This document shows, in pieces, positions 19,529 through 31,712 of a stretch of DNA of 64,000 nt (position 1 is the stretch's first letter; each line of letters starts with the position of its first letter). A program made the translations under genes and the position numbers. Source of the DNA: Pilaira anomala (Eukaryota > Mucoromycota > Mucoromycetes > Mucorales > Mucoraceae); the NCBI GenBank assembly GCA_025716855.1, contig JAIXMQ010000008.1:1-64000 (forward strand), in the 5' to 3' direction. The notes below the pieces were generated by a model. The model was given only the letters and a program-made list of their open reading frames with translations. It was not told where the DNA came from and did no database searches.

Positions 19529-19930
19529 TGAAATGAATAAAAATGTATGAAAAAAGGATTTTTTTTATTTCATATCATATTAAATTCATTTTATGAGTCA
19601 CGGAACATAGTTGAGCCCAATCAAATTCATCATGAGTTTTAAAACTACTCAACAATACGTCAGTTTTTAATAACTATGGAAGTTTTTTTTGAAATTTTTT
19701 TTTTTTTAATGTCATGTAAAGTTGTCATGGAGATAACTTTTTTTTTTCAACTGCGCTAAAAATAATTTTTTTTCACAGTTACATTTGTTCCTGAACAAAA
19801 TGGTGATGATGACCGCCATGTGTTACCCTATAACCTGAATTGGAACATGACTTTTTCACACCTGCCCCGCATTACCATCTCTCTTTTTTTTTTCGCTTTT
19901 TTCCCTTTTTTTTCTCTCTTGTTTCTTTAA
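19529..19930. other. Shared 402-bp promoter region of HIS1 and the AcuK-like gene
   Basis: Both genes start at the edges of this interval and read outward. It contains the TGAGTCA site, a CCAAT word near 19617, several long T runs and CT-rich sequence next to the plus-strand start. Confidence 0.6.
19594..19600. promoter_or_regulatory. Gcn4/Cpc1-type binding site
   Basis: TGAGTCA matches the core recognised by Gcn4/CpcA bZIP factors in the cross-pathway control of amino-acid synthesis. It lies 66-72 bp upstream of the HIS1 start, the usual place for such a site, and HIS1 is a classic target. A seven-base match alone is weak; its position is the support. Confidence 0.55.
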
Positions 19931-21669
19931 ATGACTACAACAACAGATCAAGAACTCAACTTTTCGAATTATTTCACAAGTGTTAATAACAGTACTGAAC
20001 TTGAAAATAAGAAAAAGAAGGCTTCACGAGCTTGTCTTCATTGTCAACGAGTAATTTTTTTTTATTGATATTATTTTTAACTCTCTTATAAATCTTTATT
20101 TATGTGTAGGCTCATTTAACCTGTGATGATTGTAATTAACAGAAAAAAAAAAACTAATATAATCATTTACAAAAAAAAAAAATAGATATAATTTAAAATT
20201 TATTTTTTTATTATATATAAACAGCTAGACCATGTCAACGTTGTATCAAAAGAGATTTAGCAAGTACTTGTACAGATGCTGCCCGAAAAAAAGCAAAGTA
20301 TTTACAAGATACAGTTGAAGAAAATATATTTAATGATGCTTCTTCATTTTCTGATTCGATCTTGAATACCTCAATGGGTAGGACCAATTACGAAGAGGGG
20401 AATTCTCTCATGATATTATGTCGGTATACAATCTGACTCATGTTTATTTATTCATATATAGCCAACACATCATCATTATATCCAAATCAACAAATATTTG
20501 ACTTTTCTCTTACAGATCTCGACTTTGGTTCAGAGACAGTTGGATTAGAATATGGATTTCTCGGCAATATGTTACAAAATCCATTAGAGCAAGAGAATGG
20601 TAGTACAACAGTTACCACGAGTGAAGCGACGCCTATCCATTTATCAATGATGGACCAACAACAACAGATGACTTTTCAAAATTTCTATGCCTCCTCTCCT
20701 TTCATACAACACCAGCAATCTTCACCTGTCACTTCAACTCCCCTTTCCAAAAGACTTTCTTCGCCTCATTCTGAATCTTCAGTGACCACCATGATGCCCT
20801 TAAACAGTCCGTTTACAGGAACTATAAATAAAAGAAATAGCGCGACTTTTACTGGTAGAAGAAAAGGTTATGGAAATACACCAGAAGAAGCTTATACAAG
20901 TGTTAAAAAGCCTTTTAATTATGCAGAAGGATTTCATTACCTTATACAATACGTGAGGGACAGGTAAAAAATAACAATAATAATAACATGTGTGTATAAA
21001 TTCAGTATGTATACTGAATTATGAAAGTATATAGAATGAGTCGAGATGATTTGATGCGAATTAGTCGAGCGCTGGCGCTATTTCGACCTTCCTTTTTAGC
21101 TCTTATTATGAACTTGACAGAAGAAGACTTAGTATTTATGGAGAAATGTATTCAACGTACTTTACTAGAATACGAGAAGCTTATTAGCTTCTCAGGTACA
21201 CCTACTGTGGTTTGGAGGAGAACAGGAGAAGTGTGCCTTGTTGGAAAAGAATTTTCATTATTAACACAATGGACAAAAGATATGTTATTAGGCAAAAAGA
21301 TATACATTTACGAGGTAAAAAAAAAAAAAAAAAAATAAAAAAAAAAAATAAAAAAAAAATAAAAATAAAAAAAAAAATCTACCCCTTGATTTTTTTAACC
21401 ATTATAAAAAGTTGATGGATAGTCAATCTGCAGTAGAATATTGGGAGAACTTTTCGATGCATGCTTTTGATAATACAGATAAATCGTGTGTTTATTCATG
21501 TGTCATCAAGACTCCTCAACAAAAGCCAGTGCCTTGTACATTTTGTTTTACGATCAAACGAGATATTTTCGATTTACCAAGTGTGATTGTAGGCAATGTA
21601 AGTGTGTACGAGAACAAAAACTCTAAAAATACAAATACTAATTCAAATCCAGTTTTTACCTATTCTTAG
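19931..21669 (+). CDS. Zn2Cys6 transcription factor of the AcuK/ERT1 gluconeogenesis family
   Basis: Six exons: 19931-20050, 20110-20131 (22 nt), 20225-20377, 20462-20963, 21035-21314 and 21412-21669, total 444 residues. The zinc cluster begins at about residue 34 ([15 protein letters not shown]) and continues as [15 protein letters not shown], with all six cysteines present only after splicing. KKAKYLQD follows, as in ERT1/AcuK. A Gln/Ser-rich middle is followed by the conserved C-terminal PAS-like part with [47 protein letters not shown] and [16 protein letters not shown]. These phrases are diagnostic of AcuK/AcuM/ERT1/Rds2, nuclear activators of gluconeogenic and non-fermentable carbon genes. 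The acceptor before the last exon follows an A-rich tract and is the least certain join. Confidence 0.9.
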
Positions 21670-22046
21670 TTAACGTCTTTTTTTTTTTTTTATGCATGCA
21701 TGTTGTGTACAACAGATCAACATAATAAACAATGATGTTTTTTTTTCGAATAATTATTATTTAATATTTATTTATAAAAAAGGAAGAAAATGGCGAAGGA
21801 GAGAGTGAAAAGGTGATACATTATTTTGTTTTACTGATACATATATAACCATTGTTTTCAAAAGAAAAAAAAATTAAAATAAAGATTATATAGAAAAGAG
21901 AGAGAGAGAAGTGGGTGTAAGAAAAGGGGTTGAAGAAAAAAAAGAAAAGAAAAAAAGAGGAGAGATAAGAAAAATAAAGGGACAACAGAGGGGCAAAGTC
22001 TCTTATTTTTTTTATAGTTGTAGTAAGAAGGGATTGTGATACAGAT
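21670..22046. other. Convergent 3' region
   Basis: This short gap lies between two convergent genes. It is purine- and AT-rich with several aataaa-like words and no coding frame. Confidence 0.5.
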
Positions 22047-22587
22047 TTAAGTGCTTTCATCATCTTCATCACCTTCATCTAAACCGTAATACTCTGCCCA
22101 ACTAATAGGAATAATACCCTTATTGTAGTCGCTTTCGAGTTGACCCCAAACAGCGGGTGTAAGATCCAAACAACCTAAATAAATAAATTAGAATACACAA
22201 ATATTGACGTAGATCTATAAAGTTCTTACCATGATCACAAGTAGGACAAGCATCGGTGACAGTGGCAATAGTACATTTATCTTCGTAACAAATCTTGACT
22301 TTCTTTCCACACCATTCACTCTTTTGACTCATATCACCATATTGATCACCATTCAAGGCAACAATTTGTGAATTGACATCAGCCCAAGGGCCACAAGCAC
22401 CTTGTGCTCCACCTTCCTTCTCTGGGTTGAAAAATGTAGCTTTACCGTGAAACAGGAGTTTCTTGATGGTTTTGATGGTTTTATGAACTGTGTCCTTAAT
22501 AAGACCTCTTCTATCCACTGCTACTGGTTTAGCATTTACGATTGTAATTAACAAGACAACTAAACAAATGAATAATTGACACTTCAT
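22047..22587 (-). CDS. Secreted double-psi beta-barrel protein (RlpA/expansin-like)
   Basis: Two exons, 22587-22230 and 22174-22047, give 161 residues. Residues 1-19 form a signal peptide (MKCQLFICLVVLLITIVNA). A basic pro-like segment follows, then the barrel: GKATFFNPEKEGGAQGACG, VALNGDQYGD, WCGKKVKICYEDKC, and ATVTDACPTCDHG ending exon 1, continued by CLDLTPAVWGQL. The TxTDxCPxC...LDLTPAxW pattern, with the conserved Asp, is that of fungal RlpA-like/expansin-like DPBB proteins that act in the cell wall or at the host/environment interface. The acidic tail (DEGDEDDES) is unusual. No carbohydrate-binding module is attached. Whether it loosens walls or only binds is not known. Confidence 0.88.
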
Positions 22588-23137
22588 CTTTTATATATAT
22601 ATAAAGAGTTGTGAATAGATAGTAATGAAGAAAAAAAAAAAAGAGAAGATTATAAAAATTTGTTCTTCTTTATATATCATTTTAACAAGTCAAGGGGGTG
22701 GTAAGTTTAGCGAAAAGCAAGTGGTTTACTATGATGTTTTAAGAATAGAAAGGTGTTTGCGTGCGTGTGCTTGAAAGTATATGAACCACCTGCAGTAATT
22801 AGCATAATTGACTTTAAAACCCTCCCCTTTACTCACTTTTATACATGTTTTTTTTTTATTTTACTTCGGGACCTTCTTCCTCCCACCCCTTGATATCGAT
22901 AGGTGGTATAAATAGTTTTTTTTTTTTATTATTATTATTTATTTTTAATTGTCATTTTGAGTGTGTGCAAGTATACTAAATTATATAAAAACTGTCATTG
23001 AACACACACTGTTTGAAAAGTTGCTCAGATGCTTTCACCTTGACATTAGCATTATTCTTTTTTTAGTATCTAGTTAAAAGAGTCGCGTGAGTAGGCTATA
23101 ATATGCCAAATGTAGATCTTTTGAAGTGTGTTGTTTA

Positions 23138-23170
<33 letters not shown>

Positions 23171-24646
23171 TGACATGTTTCTTATTATTGTGCACGGTTA
23201 GTAATAATCCAAGTCATTCTATATCTAATTGTCCTACATATATCACATTTTATTCCACCTCCTCCACCTCCTCATCCCTTGATGATTATATATTGTTTAT
23301 TTATTATCTTGTTAAAAGCACGTTAAATAGAAAAATCAGAAGAGAGTGAGTGAGAAAGTAATAAAAAAAAAAGAGAGGGAAAATAACAGAGAAATACAAC
23401 TTTCTATGAATCCACGTTACGTTCTTATTGCAATGGATAGTTGGTACGAGAATTTAAACCAAGTTTTTTTTATTCTGTATTTGTTTTATTTATTTCTTGT
23501 ATAGAGTTACTCTCTCACCCACTCCTGTTATATAAATAAAGAGTGATTTGCTTTTTACTGTGTTGGTCATGTTGAAATTATATCCAAGAATAGTAGGAGT
23601 ACATGATGTTCTTTTTCTTTTTTTTTCTAGTATACTTATCTTTTGTTGTTGTTTACAAGTGAATCACTTTTTTTTTTTAAAAAAAAAATATATATATATA
23701 ACTGATTTTTTTTTGGTATTTTGTATTTTATATGTAAATAAAACTTTATACTTCACGTATGATGATACAAACAAACAAAAGAACTAAACAAGTACAACCT
23801 TTTCTCCTTTTAAAGAAAGATAGAAAGAAAGATAAAAAGATAATTGAGAATATATCTGCAGTATGTAGACATATCTAATAATACTGACTCGTGTCAAGAT
23901 ATATAATGCAATCAGAAAAAGAGAGAGAGATGATGATGATGAATCAAACTTCATATGATTTAATGCATATTATAAAGAGTGAATTTCAGTTGCTGTGTAA
24001 ATAAAAAATATATACTTGTGTATACAGTACATTGTAACAAGGGTTTTTTTTTTTTCTATGTGCTCTCTTTTTTCTTTTTCTTTTGTGTAAGGGAAAATAC
24101 ATGATGTATAAAAAAAAACCCAACATTTAAAAGGTAGTGTGAGTAGCTGTAAAGAATAAGAAATGTGTGTGTACATTTAGTTTTGTTTGAAATATTTTTT
24201 TTTTTTTTCAAAAAAATAAAAAATGACAAAATTATCTGGTGATATATATTTTGTGAAAGAAACACGTTATATAATTGTTATTGTTTTCTTCCGTTGTGCC
24301 GTGTTATTTTTGTTTTTTTTTTTTTTTTTTTTTTTTAGTTTTCGTCTATTGTTCAACTCATAACGTGTTTATGACAAGTAAATACTTGAATTTTAAATAC
24401 TAAAAGTGTGTGAGTTTATTTGAGTGTGAGTATATTATCAAAAGAGATTCTTTTTTTTTTTTTTTTCCATGTGGCGTGAGTTACTGAAAAAAAAAATATT
24501 AATTCTTGTGTAAAAAATAGAATGGATACACGAGCTTTTGAGGGAAATAATATAAATACTCCAACAACTAAGACTAAAATGTATTCCTTTTTTTTTTATT
24601 TATTTTATAATATACAATAATTTCTCTCTCTCTCAAAAAAAAAAAA
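22588..24646. other. Gene-free stretch of about 2 kb
   Basis: It is very AT-rich, with long A and T runs (29 A at 23140-23168, 24 T near 24315-24338) and short purine repeats (gatgatgatg at 23931). Short open frames here have homopolymer-derived compositions. It probably contains the promoters of both divergent flanking genes. I see no RNA gene. Confidence 0.45.
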
Positions 24647-24868
24647 ATGAATACTGCCATCCGTCAAATCCAACATTTCTCAAATAATTCTACTGCCGTT
24701 GCTGCTGCTGCTGCTACTACCGTCACATTTGCTCAAATGAGACCAAGATATATTGATAAATGTGTTGAAGCTAATCCACGTCAAATTGTTAAAATTGATA
24801 TCTTGGGTGATTTAATCGAACTACCTGTGTATGCCTTAAGAAGAAGAAATGCCATGGTTCAAATCTAA
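24647..24868 (+). CDS. Small hypothetical protein with Ala run (73 aa)
   Basis: One uninterrupted frame of 73 residues directly after a CT-rich and A-rich leader typical of an expressed fungal gene. It has an Asn/Ser-rich start, an Ala/Thr run coded by GCT repeats (residues 18-25), then a non-repetitive part, MRPRYIDKCVEANPRQIVKI, and DILGDLIELPVYALRRRN. No signal peptide or membrane helix is seen. I do not recognise the family. The codon choice and regular C-terminal half make it look real. A CA dinucleotide run at 24900-24922 follows in the 3' region. Confidence 0.55.
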   Translation: MNTAIRQIQHFSNNSTAVAAAAATTVTFAQMRPRYIDKCVEANPRQIVKIDILGDLIELPVYALRRRNAMVQI

Positions 24869-26245
24869 AATATCACGCGCCCTATTTGCTTCTCACTTAC
24901 ACACACACACACACACACACACATCTCTTTCTCTCTCTTTTGCATCTTATTTTTTTTTTTTTTCATTTGTACATAGTTTTAAAAAATTAATATTTAATCA
25001 TTTAATAAATAACAAAAAATGATGGGTTCTCATTTCATTATATTTAGACATTTTAGAAAATCCCATCATTATTTAAAAAAGTACTTGTTTAACCCCACTT
25101 TTTTTTTTTGATATCATCAGTCCAGACAAAAAGGGGGACACAAAATTTAAACCTAAAAGAATTAGTTACAGTGTAACTGAAATTTTTGTACTCTGTCAAG
25201 AAGAGCGCGCTCACACCACCTCTCTGGATTTCTAGAATAAAGATGGGATTTTACATATTATTACATCTCAGGTAGCACGAGTAATAACGCACCTACAGAT
25301 TTTTTGTAATGAAAAAGGGGGTTTAAAGTTCGATAATCTAAAAATATATAAACTTACAATGTATAAAACGGTTAACTATGAATGAGTTTTTTTTTTTCTT
25401 TTGTTTATGTTTGTTGGAACATTTGTGGAATAACATTGTCAGCTATTATGTTTGAGCTAATATGATGCGTATATTCCTCTTGAAGCATTGATATCCCTCT
25501 GTGTCCTAGTGTGTTACACTCTTGATTTAAGCAGTGTAATATACCCATTATATCTCAGAGAAACACCATTTATCTTTACGTTTTTCAGTGTTATTCCGGA
25601 AGCAATTAAAAAAGTCTTTATGTTTAGGGTTTTTGTCAGTCATGTTACGAAAACATACTATTCGAGTTATCATTACTGCTACTTACTTTTGAAGTAAGAA
25701 TATATTAAAGAGCATTGTTCTCGGTTCTCTAATAATATTATCTTTAAAGGCAATCCAGAAGAGCAGATAAAACTTGGATTTGTTTATAGCATGATATTCA
25801 CACTGTGCCCTCAGCAAATCACACACTCGCTGAGACAACATAACCATCATCACTTCTTTAAATAAAGTTTTTTTTTTTCTTTTACTTAACTCAGCTTTTG
25901 AGAAAAATAGTTCATACTTTGTTTATGCATAAAGTATAATACTTATATACCAATTTAACTCAGGGACTCTCTTTAAAAAGTTCTCAATAAACAATAAACA
26001 ATCGATACGTCGGAGATATAATTTAAAGAAACCAGTCACTTTTTTTTTTTTTCTGTTTGAATTCCTGCCTTCCACACAAAAATGATTTTTTTTTTTTTAT
26101 CTTTAATAAACTTACATTATGAATCAACATAAATGGTCTACTGATACTTTTAAAGTATTTGAAAAGTAACAAAAGAGGGGGTTTTTTTATTTAAAAAAAA
26201 AAGAAAGAGACTGATATATTTGAATGTTTTTTTTTTAGACCAAAG
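24869..26245. other. Gene-free stretch of about 1.4 kb
   Basis: It has a CA repeat near 24900-24922, several T runs and AT-rich sequence without a coding frame. A 69-codon frame at 25488-25697 is not protein-like. The right end is likely the promoter of the CUE/CCCH/SMR gene. Confidence 0.45.
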
Positions 26246-27607
26246 ATGAAGGACAGTTTTGTTACTGCCCAAAGTCCATTCAACTTGACCGCTAAATCAT
26301 TTATACCAACCAATCGTGGTCAGTTTGACCCTTTTGAACCTTTACCAGATACACAATCAGAAGAATTGGAAGAAGAAGAAGAGGACCTGAATGAACTCTC
26401 ACAACATTTAATATCAAGTCATTTATTAGATGAAGACGAAGAAGAAGAAGAAGAAAATAAAAAAGTGGATACAACTCATGTTTGGGATACACAAAAGGAA
26501 TGGAAGCCTTCTAATAACAAATTACAGGATATTTGGACAACACAAGAAGAAGAAGAAAAGACTTTAAAGACCTTTGAGAATTATAATAATAATCAACAAG
26601 AGAATTATAGTCACGCAGATAGTTTTAGTCACGGGGAAGATGATCAAGAATTTGATCCGACATTACAATTCTATCATGGTTCACTTTATGACTCGCATAC
26701 GATTCAAGATATGAACCGATTATCATTGGATGTGACTAACCCATCGTTGGAAGAAACAGAGGCAGAGAATGTAGGTGAAGATATGTCTACGTTACAAATG
26801 ATGCAAACAATCTTTTCTGATCTCAGTGATGAACAATTAATGGAGACTTTGGCTCGATACGATTATGATGTAGATCGAGCTATAGAATCTTTATTAACAA
26901 AAGCAGATACAATTGAACCTGCTCCTACTGTAAAGAAAAGACAAGTATGTAGACATTTCTTGGCTGGTGAATGTTATAGAAAAGATTGTTGGTTTGTACA
27001 TGATTTACAAGAAAAGATCTGTAAATTTTGGTAAATTTGTTATTAAAAATAATTTCAGTAACGGTAATATTAACCCCTCCAAAAAAAAAAAAAGGCTTCA
27101 AGGGACTTGTTTAAAAGGAGATTCTTGTGAATTCTCGCATAAAATTGATGTACAAGAAGTAGCCAATAAAATCATACAACCTCAACCAACGGTTCAAAAA
27201 CCTAAAAAACCCGAATTTACACCAGCTGATTATCCTCAATTATCTTCAACTACTAATCGTTCAGTAAGACCATCGATTGTACGACAACAAGAAAGTGTAA
27301 TTGAAGATGAATTCCCTTCATTAGCATCTGCTTCTAAAATTAAAAAAGCACCACAATCTTTAATCAAAGGAGGTTCAAGTATTAATTTTGCAGCAGCTGC
27401 CAAGAAAAAGGGGTTCCAGAGAGCCAGTACACAAAATAAAAAGATTTCAACGACTGGATCACGTCGTAATAATATGGGATATAATAATATGCAGAAATTA
27501 ACTCAACCTGTTCATATTCCTTGGCTTGATACAGGTAGTGCTTTAAATTCTGTATATATGAAGGAGGTAAATTATATGTGTATATATAAATATAAAAATG
27601 TATTATG

Positions 27608-27651
<44 letters not shown>

Positions 27652-28109
27652 AGAGGGAGCAAGCGATTGAATATGGTATGCTTAGAAATCGATTCTTTAG
27701 TAGAGCAACAGAATATTATTTAAAAGGAGATGGAGCGAAAGCTAAATTATATTCAATGGAAGCAAAGAAATATAATCGATTGATGCAAGAAATGCATACA
27801 GAAGCAAGTCGACGTATATTTGAATCTAGATCACAACATGAAGCATTTATTGATTTACATGGATTACATGAAGATGAAGCAATAGAGATAATAGATGAAA
27901 GATTAAAACATTTAAAATCAAAATACCATGGTATCATTTATATCGTCACAGGTACTGGACATCATTCAGGTGCAAACGGACTCAGTAAAAAACAGAGTAA
28001 ATTGAAACCAAGCGTTTATAATTATCTCAAAAAAGAAAATTATCGTTTTGCAGAAACCAATATGGTGGGAGATTCTAAAGGTGGCGTTTTTGCGGTCGAT
28101 CTTTCTTGA
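26246..28109 (+). CDS. CUE + two CCCH zinc fingers + DUF1771 + SMR domain protein
   Basis: Three exons, 26246-27030, 27095-27566 and 27654-28109, give 570 residues. After an acidic N-terminus comes a CUE-type ubiquitin-binding helix bundle (TLQMMQTIFSDLSDEQLMET, near residue 183). Next are two CCCH fingers: CRHFLAGECYRKDCWFVH, then CKFWLQGTCLKGDSCEFSH, the second assembled across intron 1. Exon 3 holds a DUF1771 helix region (REQAIEYGMLRNRFFSRATE) and a C-terminal SMR domain with DLHGLHEDEAI and TGTGHHS. The CUE-SMR pairing occurs in the no-go-decay endonuclease Cue2/NONU-1, whose SMR cleaves mRNA at stalled ribosomes. CCCH-SMR proteins are known in fungi. mRNA surveillance is the likely role. 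Catalysis is inferred from the DLHG and GTGHH motifs. Intron 2 contains an ATT repeat. Confidence 0.85.
27618..27650 (+). repeat. TTA microsatellite in an intron
   Basis: Eleven TTA units fill the end of intron 2, just before its CAG acceptor. They take the place of the usual pyrimidine tract. Confidence 0.85.
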
Positions 28110-28595
28110 TTGGTCAGTTTTGCTTACTTGAAAAAGAAATAATTATGACGTTTTACCGATTAAAATGTATCATACTGGAAATAAAGCTTTTTTTTTTTTT
28201 TTTATTTCTGAAATATGAATATACAACTTTAATCAAGCAGCGAAGAGACGAGTGTAAACTGTCTATCTTTTGGGAAATGATAATAACAAAAAGTCATCCT
28301 GATATTCAAAACAATAGTTTATTTTATTCTCAAACTTTGTTTTAATGTACAAAATAGGTACGATAATGAGTGGGATTTCAAAATAAAAAAAATTCTTCTT
28401 TCTGTACATTTTAGGTGTTTCAAAAATATTACTTTTTTGTTTACTGGTGGGAAAAGTTTACCCGCTATAAAAAAAAATAAAAATCATACTGGAGCTCACT
28501 CATCTTTTACAACAATCCTTTTTACTGACATGAAAAATAAAGGAAAATATTTATAAAAATAGAAAGGGGAAAGAAACCCCATTTTACTCATAAAG

Positions 28596-28626
<31 letters not shown>

Positions 28627-28853
28627 CTTTCGTCATTTCGGGGGGCATTCTGAGCGCCCGCGAAATCTTGATAATTGTCACTGACGTCATAATTAAAACT
28701 CCGATCTGTACCTTTATTTTAAAATAAAAAATAAAAAATTTCCCTTTTTTTTTTTTTTTTTTTTTTCTTTTTTATCAACACTTTTTCTTATACATATATA
28801 TTTTCTTTTTCAATTTTATACATATACACACACACACACTATATAATTCTCAA
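28110..28853. other. Gene-free promoter region
   Basis: It is AT-rich with long runs (about 29 A at 28595-28623, 23 T at 28747-28766) and a CA run just before the next start. No coding frame or RNA gene is seen. Confidence 0.5.
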
Positions 28854-29818
28854 ATGGCTCAATCAACTACCATGTTTCCCTTTAATAGTACAACGAATGA
28901 AACGACAAGTCTTTTAGAAAGAAGACAACAAAGCGCACCATATTTACAACAATTAGAATTACCTTCTTTACCTCCACTTTCACATATTATGACCGAAACT
29001 CAACAAGAAAAGAAAGCACAAGTGGAAGCAGTAGCTGTGACGATGGCAGCGATTGAAGCAGCAGCGACAGCCTCCATGATCACATCTACCGCACAACCTT
29101 TAATGCAACATGATACAAATACACTTACATCCGCCCCATTTTTACCTACTACATACAACATAACAGATCAACCTGTCAATACCATATTACCAATTTATAC
29201 ATCATCCGATCCATTAAATCAAACGCTTGTAGAGAATGGCGTCTATATGGATCACCAACAACATATGTTTAATGCAGCAGCAGCAGCAGCAGCTGGATTA
29301 TCAGAGAATCCTCAACTCCTAACTATGCCACCTTCTTTTATTGATCAACGTCAAGAAAGAAGAGAATCTTCTGTATCTTCTAATTGTTCAGATAGTAAAG
29401 TTTATTCTTTTGTTGCTATTCCTGGTACAAATCAAAGAAAGAGACCACGTAGAAGATATGATGAAATCGAAAGACTTTATCATTGTAGTTGGACTGGTTG
29501 TACGAAAGCATATGGTACTTTAAACCATCTAAATGCTCATGTGAGCATGCAACAACACGTAAGTTCTACTTTTTTTATTTTTTTTTTTCAATTCAATTCA
29601 ACTCATCATTATATATATAGGGTCCTAAGCGTCATCCAACAGAATTTAAAGAAATGCGTAAAGAATGGCGACGTCAAAAAAAGGAAAGAGATACAGTTAA
29701 AAAACAAGTAGAAAATGCTTATCGTAACAATCAACAACAACAACAACAACAGCAACAACAACAACAAATGATGCAAACTTATCCATCTTTTACAACGGCT
29801 GGATATAATTTTTACTGA
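28854..29818 (+). CDS. Con7-like C2H2 transcription factor
   Basis: Two exons, 28854-29558 and 29621-29818, give 300 residues. The N-terminal 180 residues are Gln/Thr/Ala-rich with Ala runs. The conserved part begins with KVYSFVAIPGTNQRKRPRRR, then YDEIERLYHCSWTGCTKAYG and TLNHLNAHVSMQQH, continued across the intron by GPKRHPTEFKEMRKEWRRQK. A single C2H2-type finger with this flank is the signature of Con7p of Magnaporthe and its relatives, which control cell-wall and morphogenesis genes and conidiation. A run of glutamine codons and a tail of YPSFTTAGYNFY follow. The gene probably acts in the nucleus as an activator. Orthology is by motif; the biological role in this organism is not shown. 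Confidence 0.85.
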
Positions 29819-29974
29819 TAAAAAAAAAACTGGTTTTTTTTTTTTTCCCTGTGTATATTTATTTAAAAAAAAAAAAAAAAAAGGAGTAAATAAAAATAGT
29901 AATAAAAAGAAAGACGTCATAAGCCTTTCTTTTTCTCCCTGAGTTGTTTGTTGTTTTACAGAAATGACGTTTTT

Positions 29975-30890
29975 TTAATTGTATTGCAAAATAAAAGATT
30001 TGATTTCTGGTTTTAAACATAATTCAATTGGAGTTTTACCATCTTGATTAAGTCTATCGATATCAGCACCATTTTCAATTAAGAGTAGAGCACAATCACC
30101 ATGATCTTCTTCACAAGCTAAATGAAGTGGTGTATTTCCTTGATTATCTTTTGGATTTAATCTACATTGATGTTGTTGTTGGATCAATAATTCAATTATC
30201 TTAATAAATCCTTGACTGGCAGCTCTATGTCTAAAACTGATAGTATGAGAGATACATGATGTCATGTGTGTGTATAAAAAATACTTTACAACGGAGTCTG
30301 TTTGTACTGATTGACTTGATTTACATTTGCTTTGTATTCCAATAATAATCGACATGCTTCAATTCTATTTTTGGAGGCTGCATAATGTCTATAAAAATCA
30401 ATAAATAAAAAGCATATTTTTTAACTTTCCTTCTCCTTACAATGCTGTTTGACCAGATTCATTTTGATAATTTGTATCTGCTTTATTTTCAAGTAATAAC
30501 TTGACTACATTTATATGTCCTGCAGATACTGCAATCATTAATGGTGTCCAACCCGCCTAAAATATATATATATAATATTTTTTAATTACTGCCTTTGTTG
30601 TTGTTGTATTTATAAATGCATAATTACATCTTTATCTTGGATATTCACAACTGCACCCTGATGAATCAAATATTCTACAATATCTGCATGACCTCCTGAT
30701 GCTGCCCAATGAAGCGCAGTTCGTCCGTCCTTTTAAAAAAAAAAAAATTTGTGAATAAAAAAAAAAAGCGTATCCCTTTTGCGCGCGCGCTTACTTCATC
30801 AAAGCTATCTACAAGTCCCTTCTCTTTTTCAACCATTTGTTTAACAATAAACAATTTCCCTTCATATGCTGCTTGATATACTGACAACAT
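29975..30890 (-). CDS. NAS6: 26S proteasome assembly chaperone PSMD10/Nas6 (gankyrin)
   Basis: Five exons on the minus strand: 30890-30795, 30729-30628, 30556-30441, 30388-30290 and 30230-29975. They give 222 residues, close to yeast Nas6 and human gankyrin. Six to seven ankyrin repeats are visible, such as DGRTALHWAASGGHADIVEY, AGWTPLMIAVSAGHINVVKL, YKQTPLHRAASQGFIKIIEL and NQGNTPLHLACEEDHGDCAL. The fourth join was chosen because it restores TPLHRAAS exactly; another acceptor a few bases away would not. The protein binds the C-terminus of the Rpt3 ATPase and helps assemble the 19S particle in the cytosol and nucleus. Intron 1 contains a GC alternating tract at 30781-30790. Assignment to Nas6 rather than another ankyrin protein rests on length and repeat spacing. 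Confidence 0.8.
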
Positions 30891-31134
30891 CTTTTCTTTT
30901 TTTTATATATATATATATGTGTGTGTGAAAGAGAAAGAAAAAATAAAAATAAAATAAAAAAGCCACGTAATATTTTTTTTTTTTTTTTAATAAAAACGCG
31001 ATGTAATTGGATAAAAATAAAAAGGGGGAGAGAGAAAAGCTTATTACATACAATTTCAAACAGTGTACATTTTTATTATATATTGATAAAAAGGTCTTTT
31101 TTTTTTTTTCTTTCTTTCTTTAAAGAGAGTGTAA

Positions 31135-31680
31135 CTACAAGGAAGAAGAAGAAGTGGTAGGAATAGGTACATCACGGCAAAGCGGACACTGATTTTTACC
31201 AATCGTAAGCCATTTATCAATACATTCTTGATGAAACCCATGATGACAAGCAAGTACACGGACATCGTCCTGTGACTGGTAACTATTCAAACAGACTTGA
31301 CAGCCCTCTGAATTACCAATGATGGTCTGTTTCACTTGTTGCGTGTATTTCACTATAGGCACATGATTATCAATCGCTTCTTGACTAACCGTCGGTAATC
31401 TGGCTGGTCCAATTAAGCTGGCTAAATCTAATAATTCTTCATAACTTGGACTATCATTTGCTATACCATCTGCACTATTACCACTAATGATATATACCGT
31501 CCATTGTCCATTACCCACTCTTCCTGTCCTCTCTCCTTCTTCTTCCGTTGCTGTTGGCGAATTGCCTTCTTCTGGTGTTGTTGCTTCTGCCATAGCTCGA
31601 ATACGTTCACTTCTTCTTATATTACTAAGCAACCTGTCTTCTTCTGAACCATTTTCTTCTTCTCCTGTTGTGGTCGTTGT

Positions 31681-31712
<32 letters not shown>

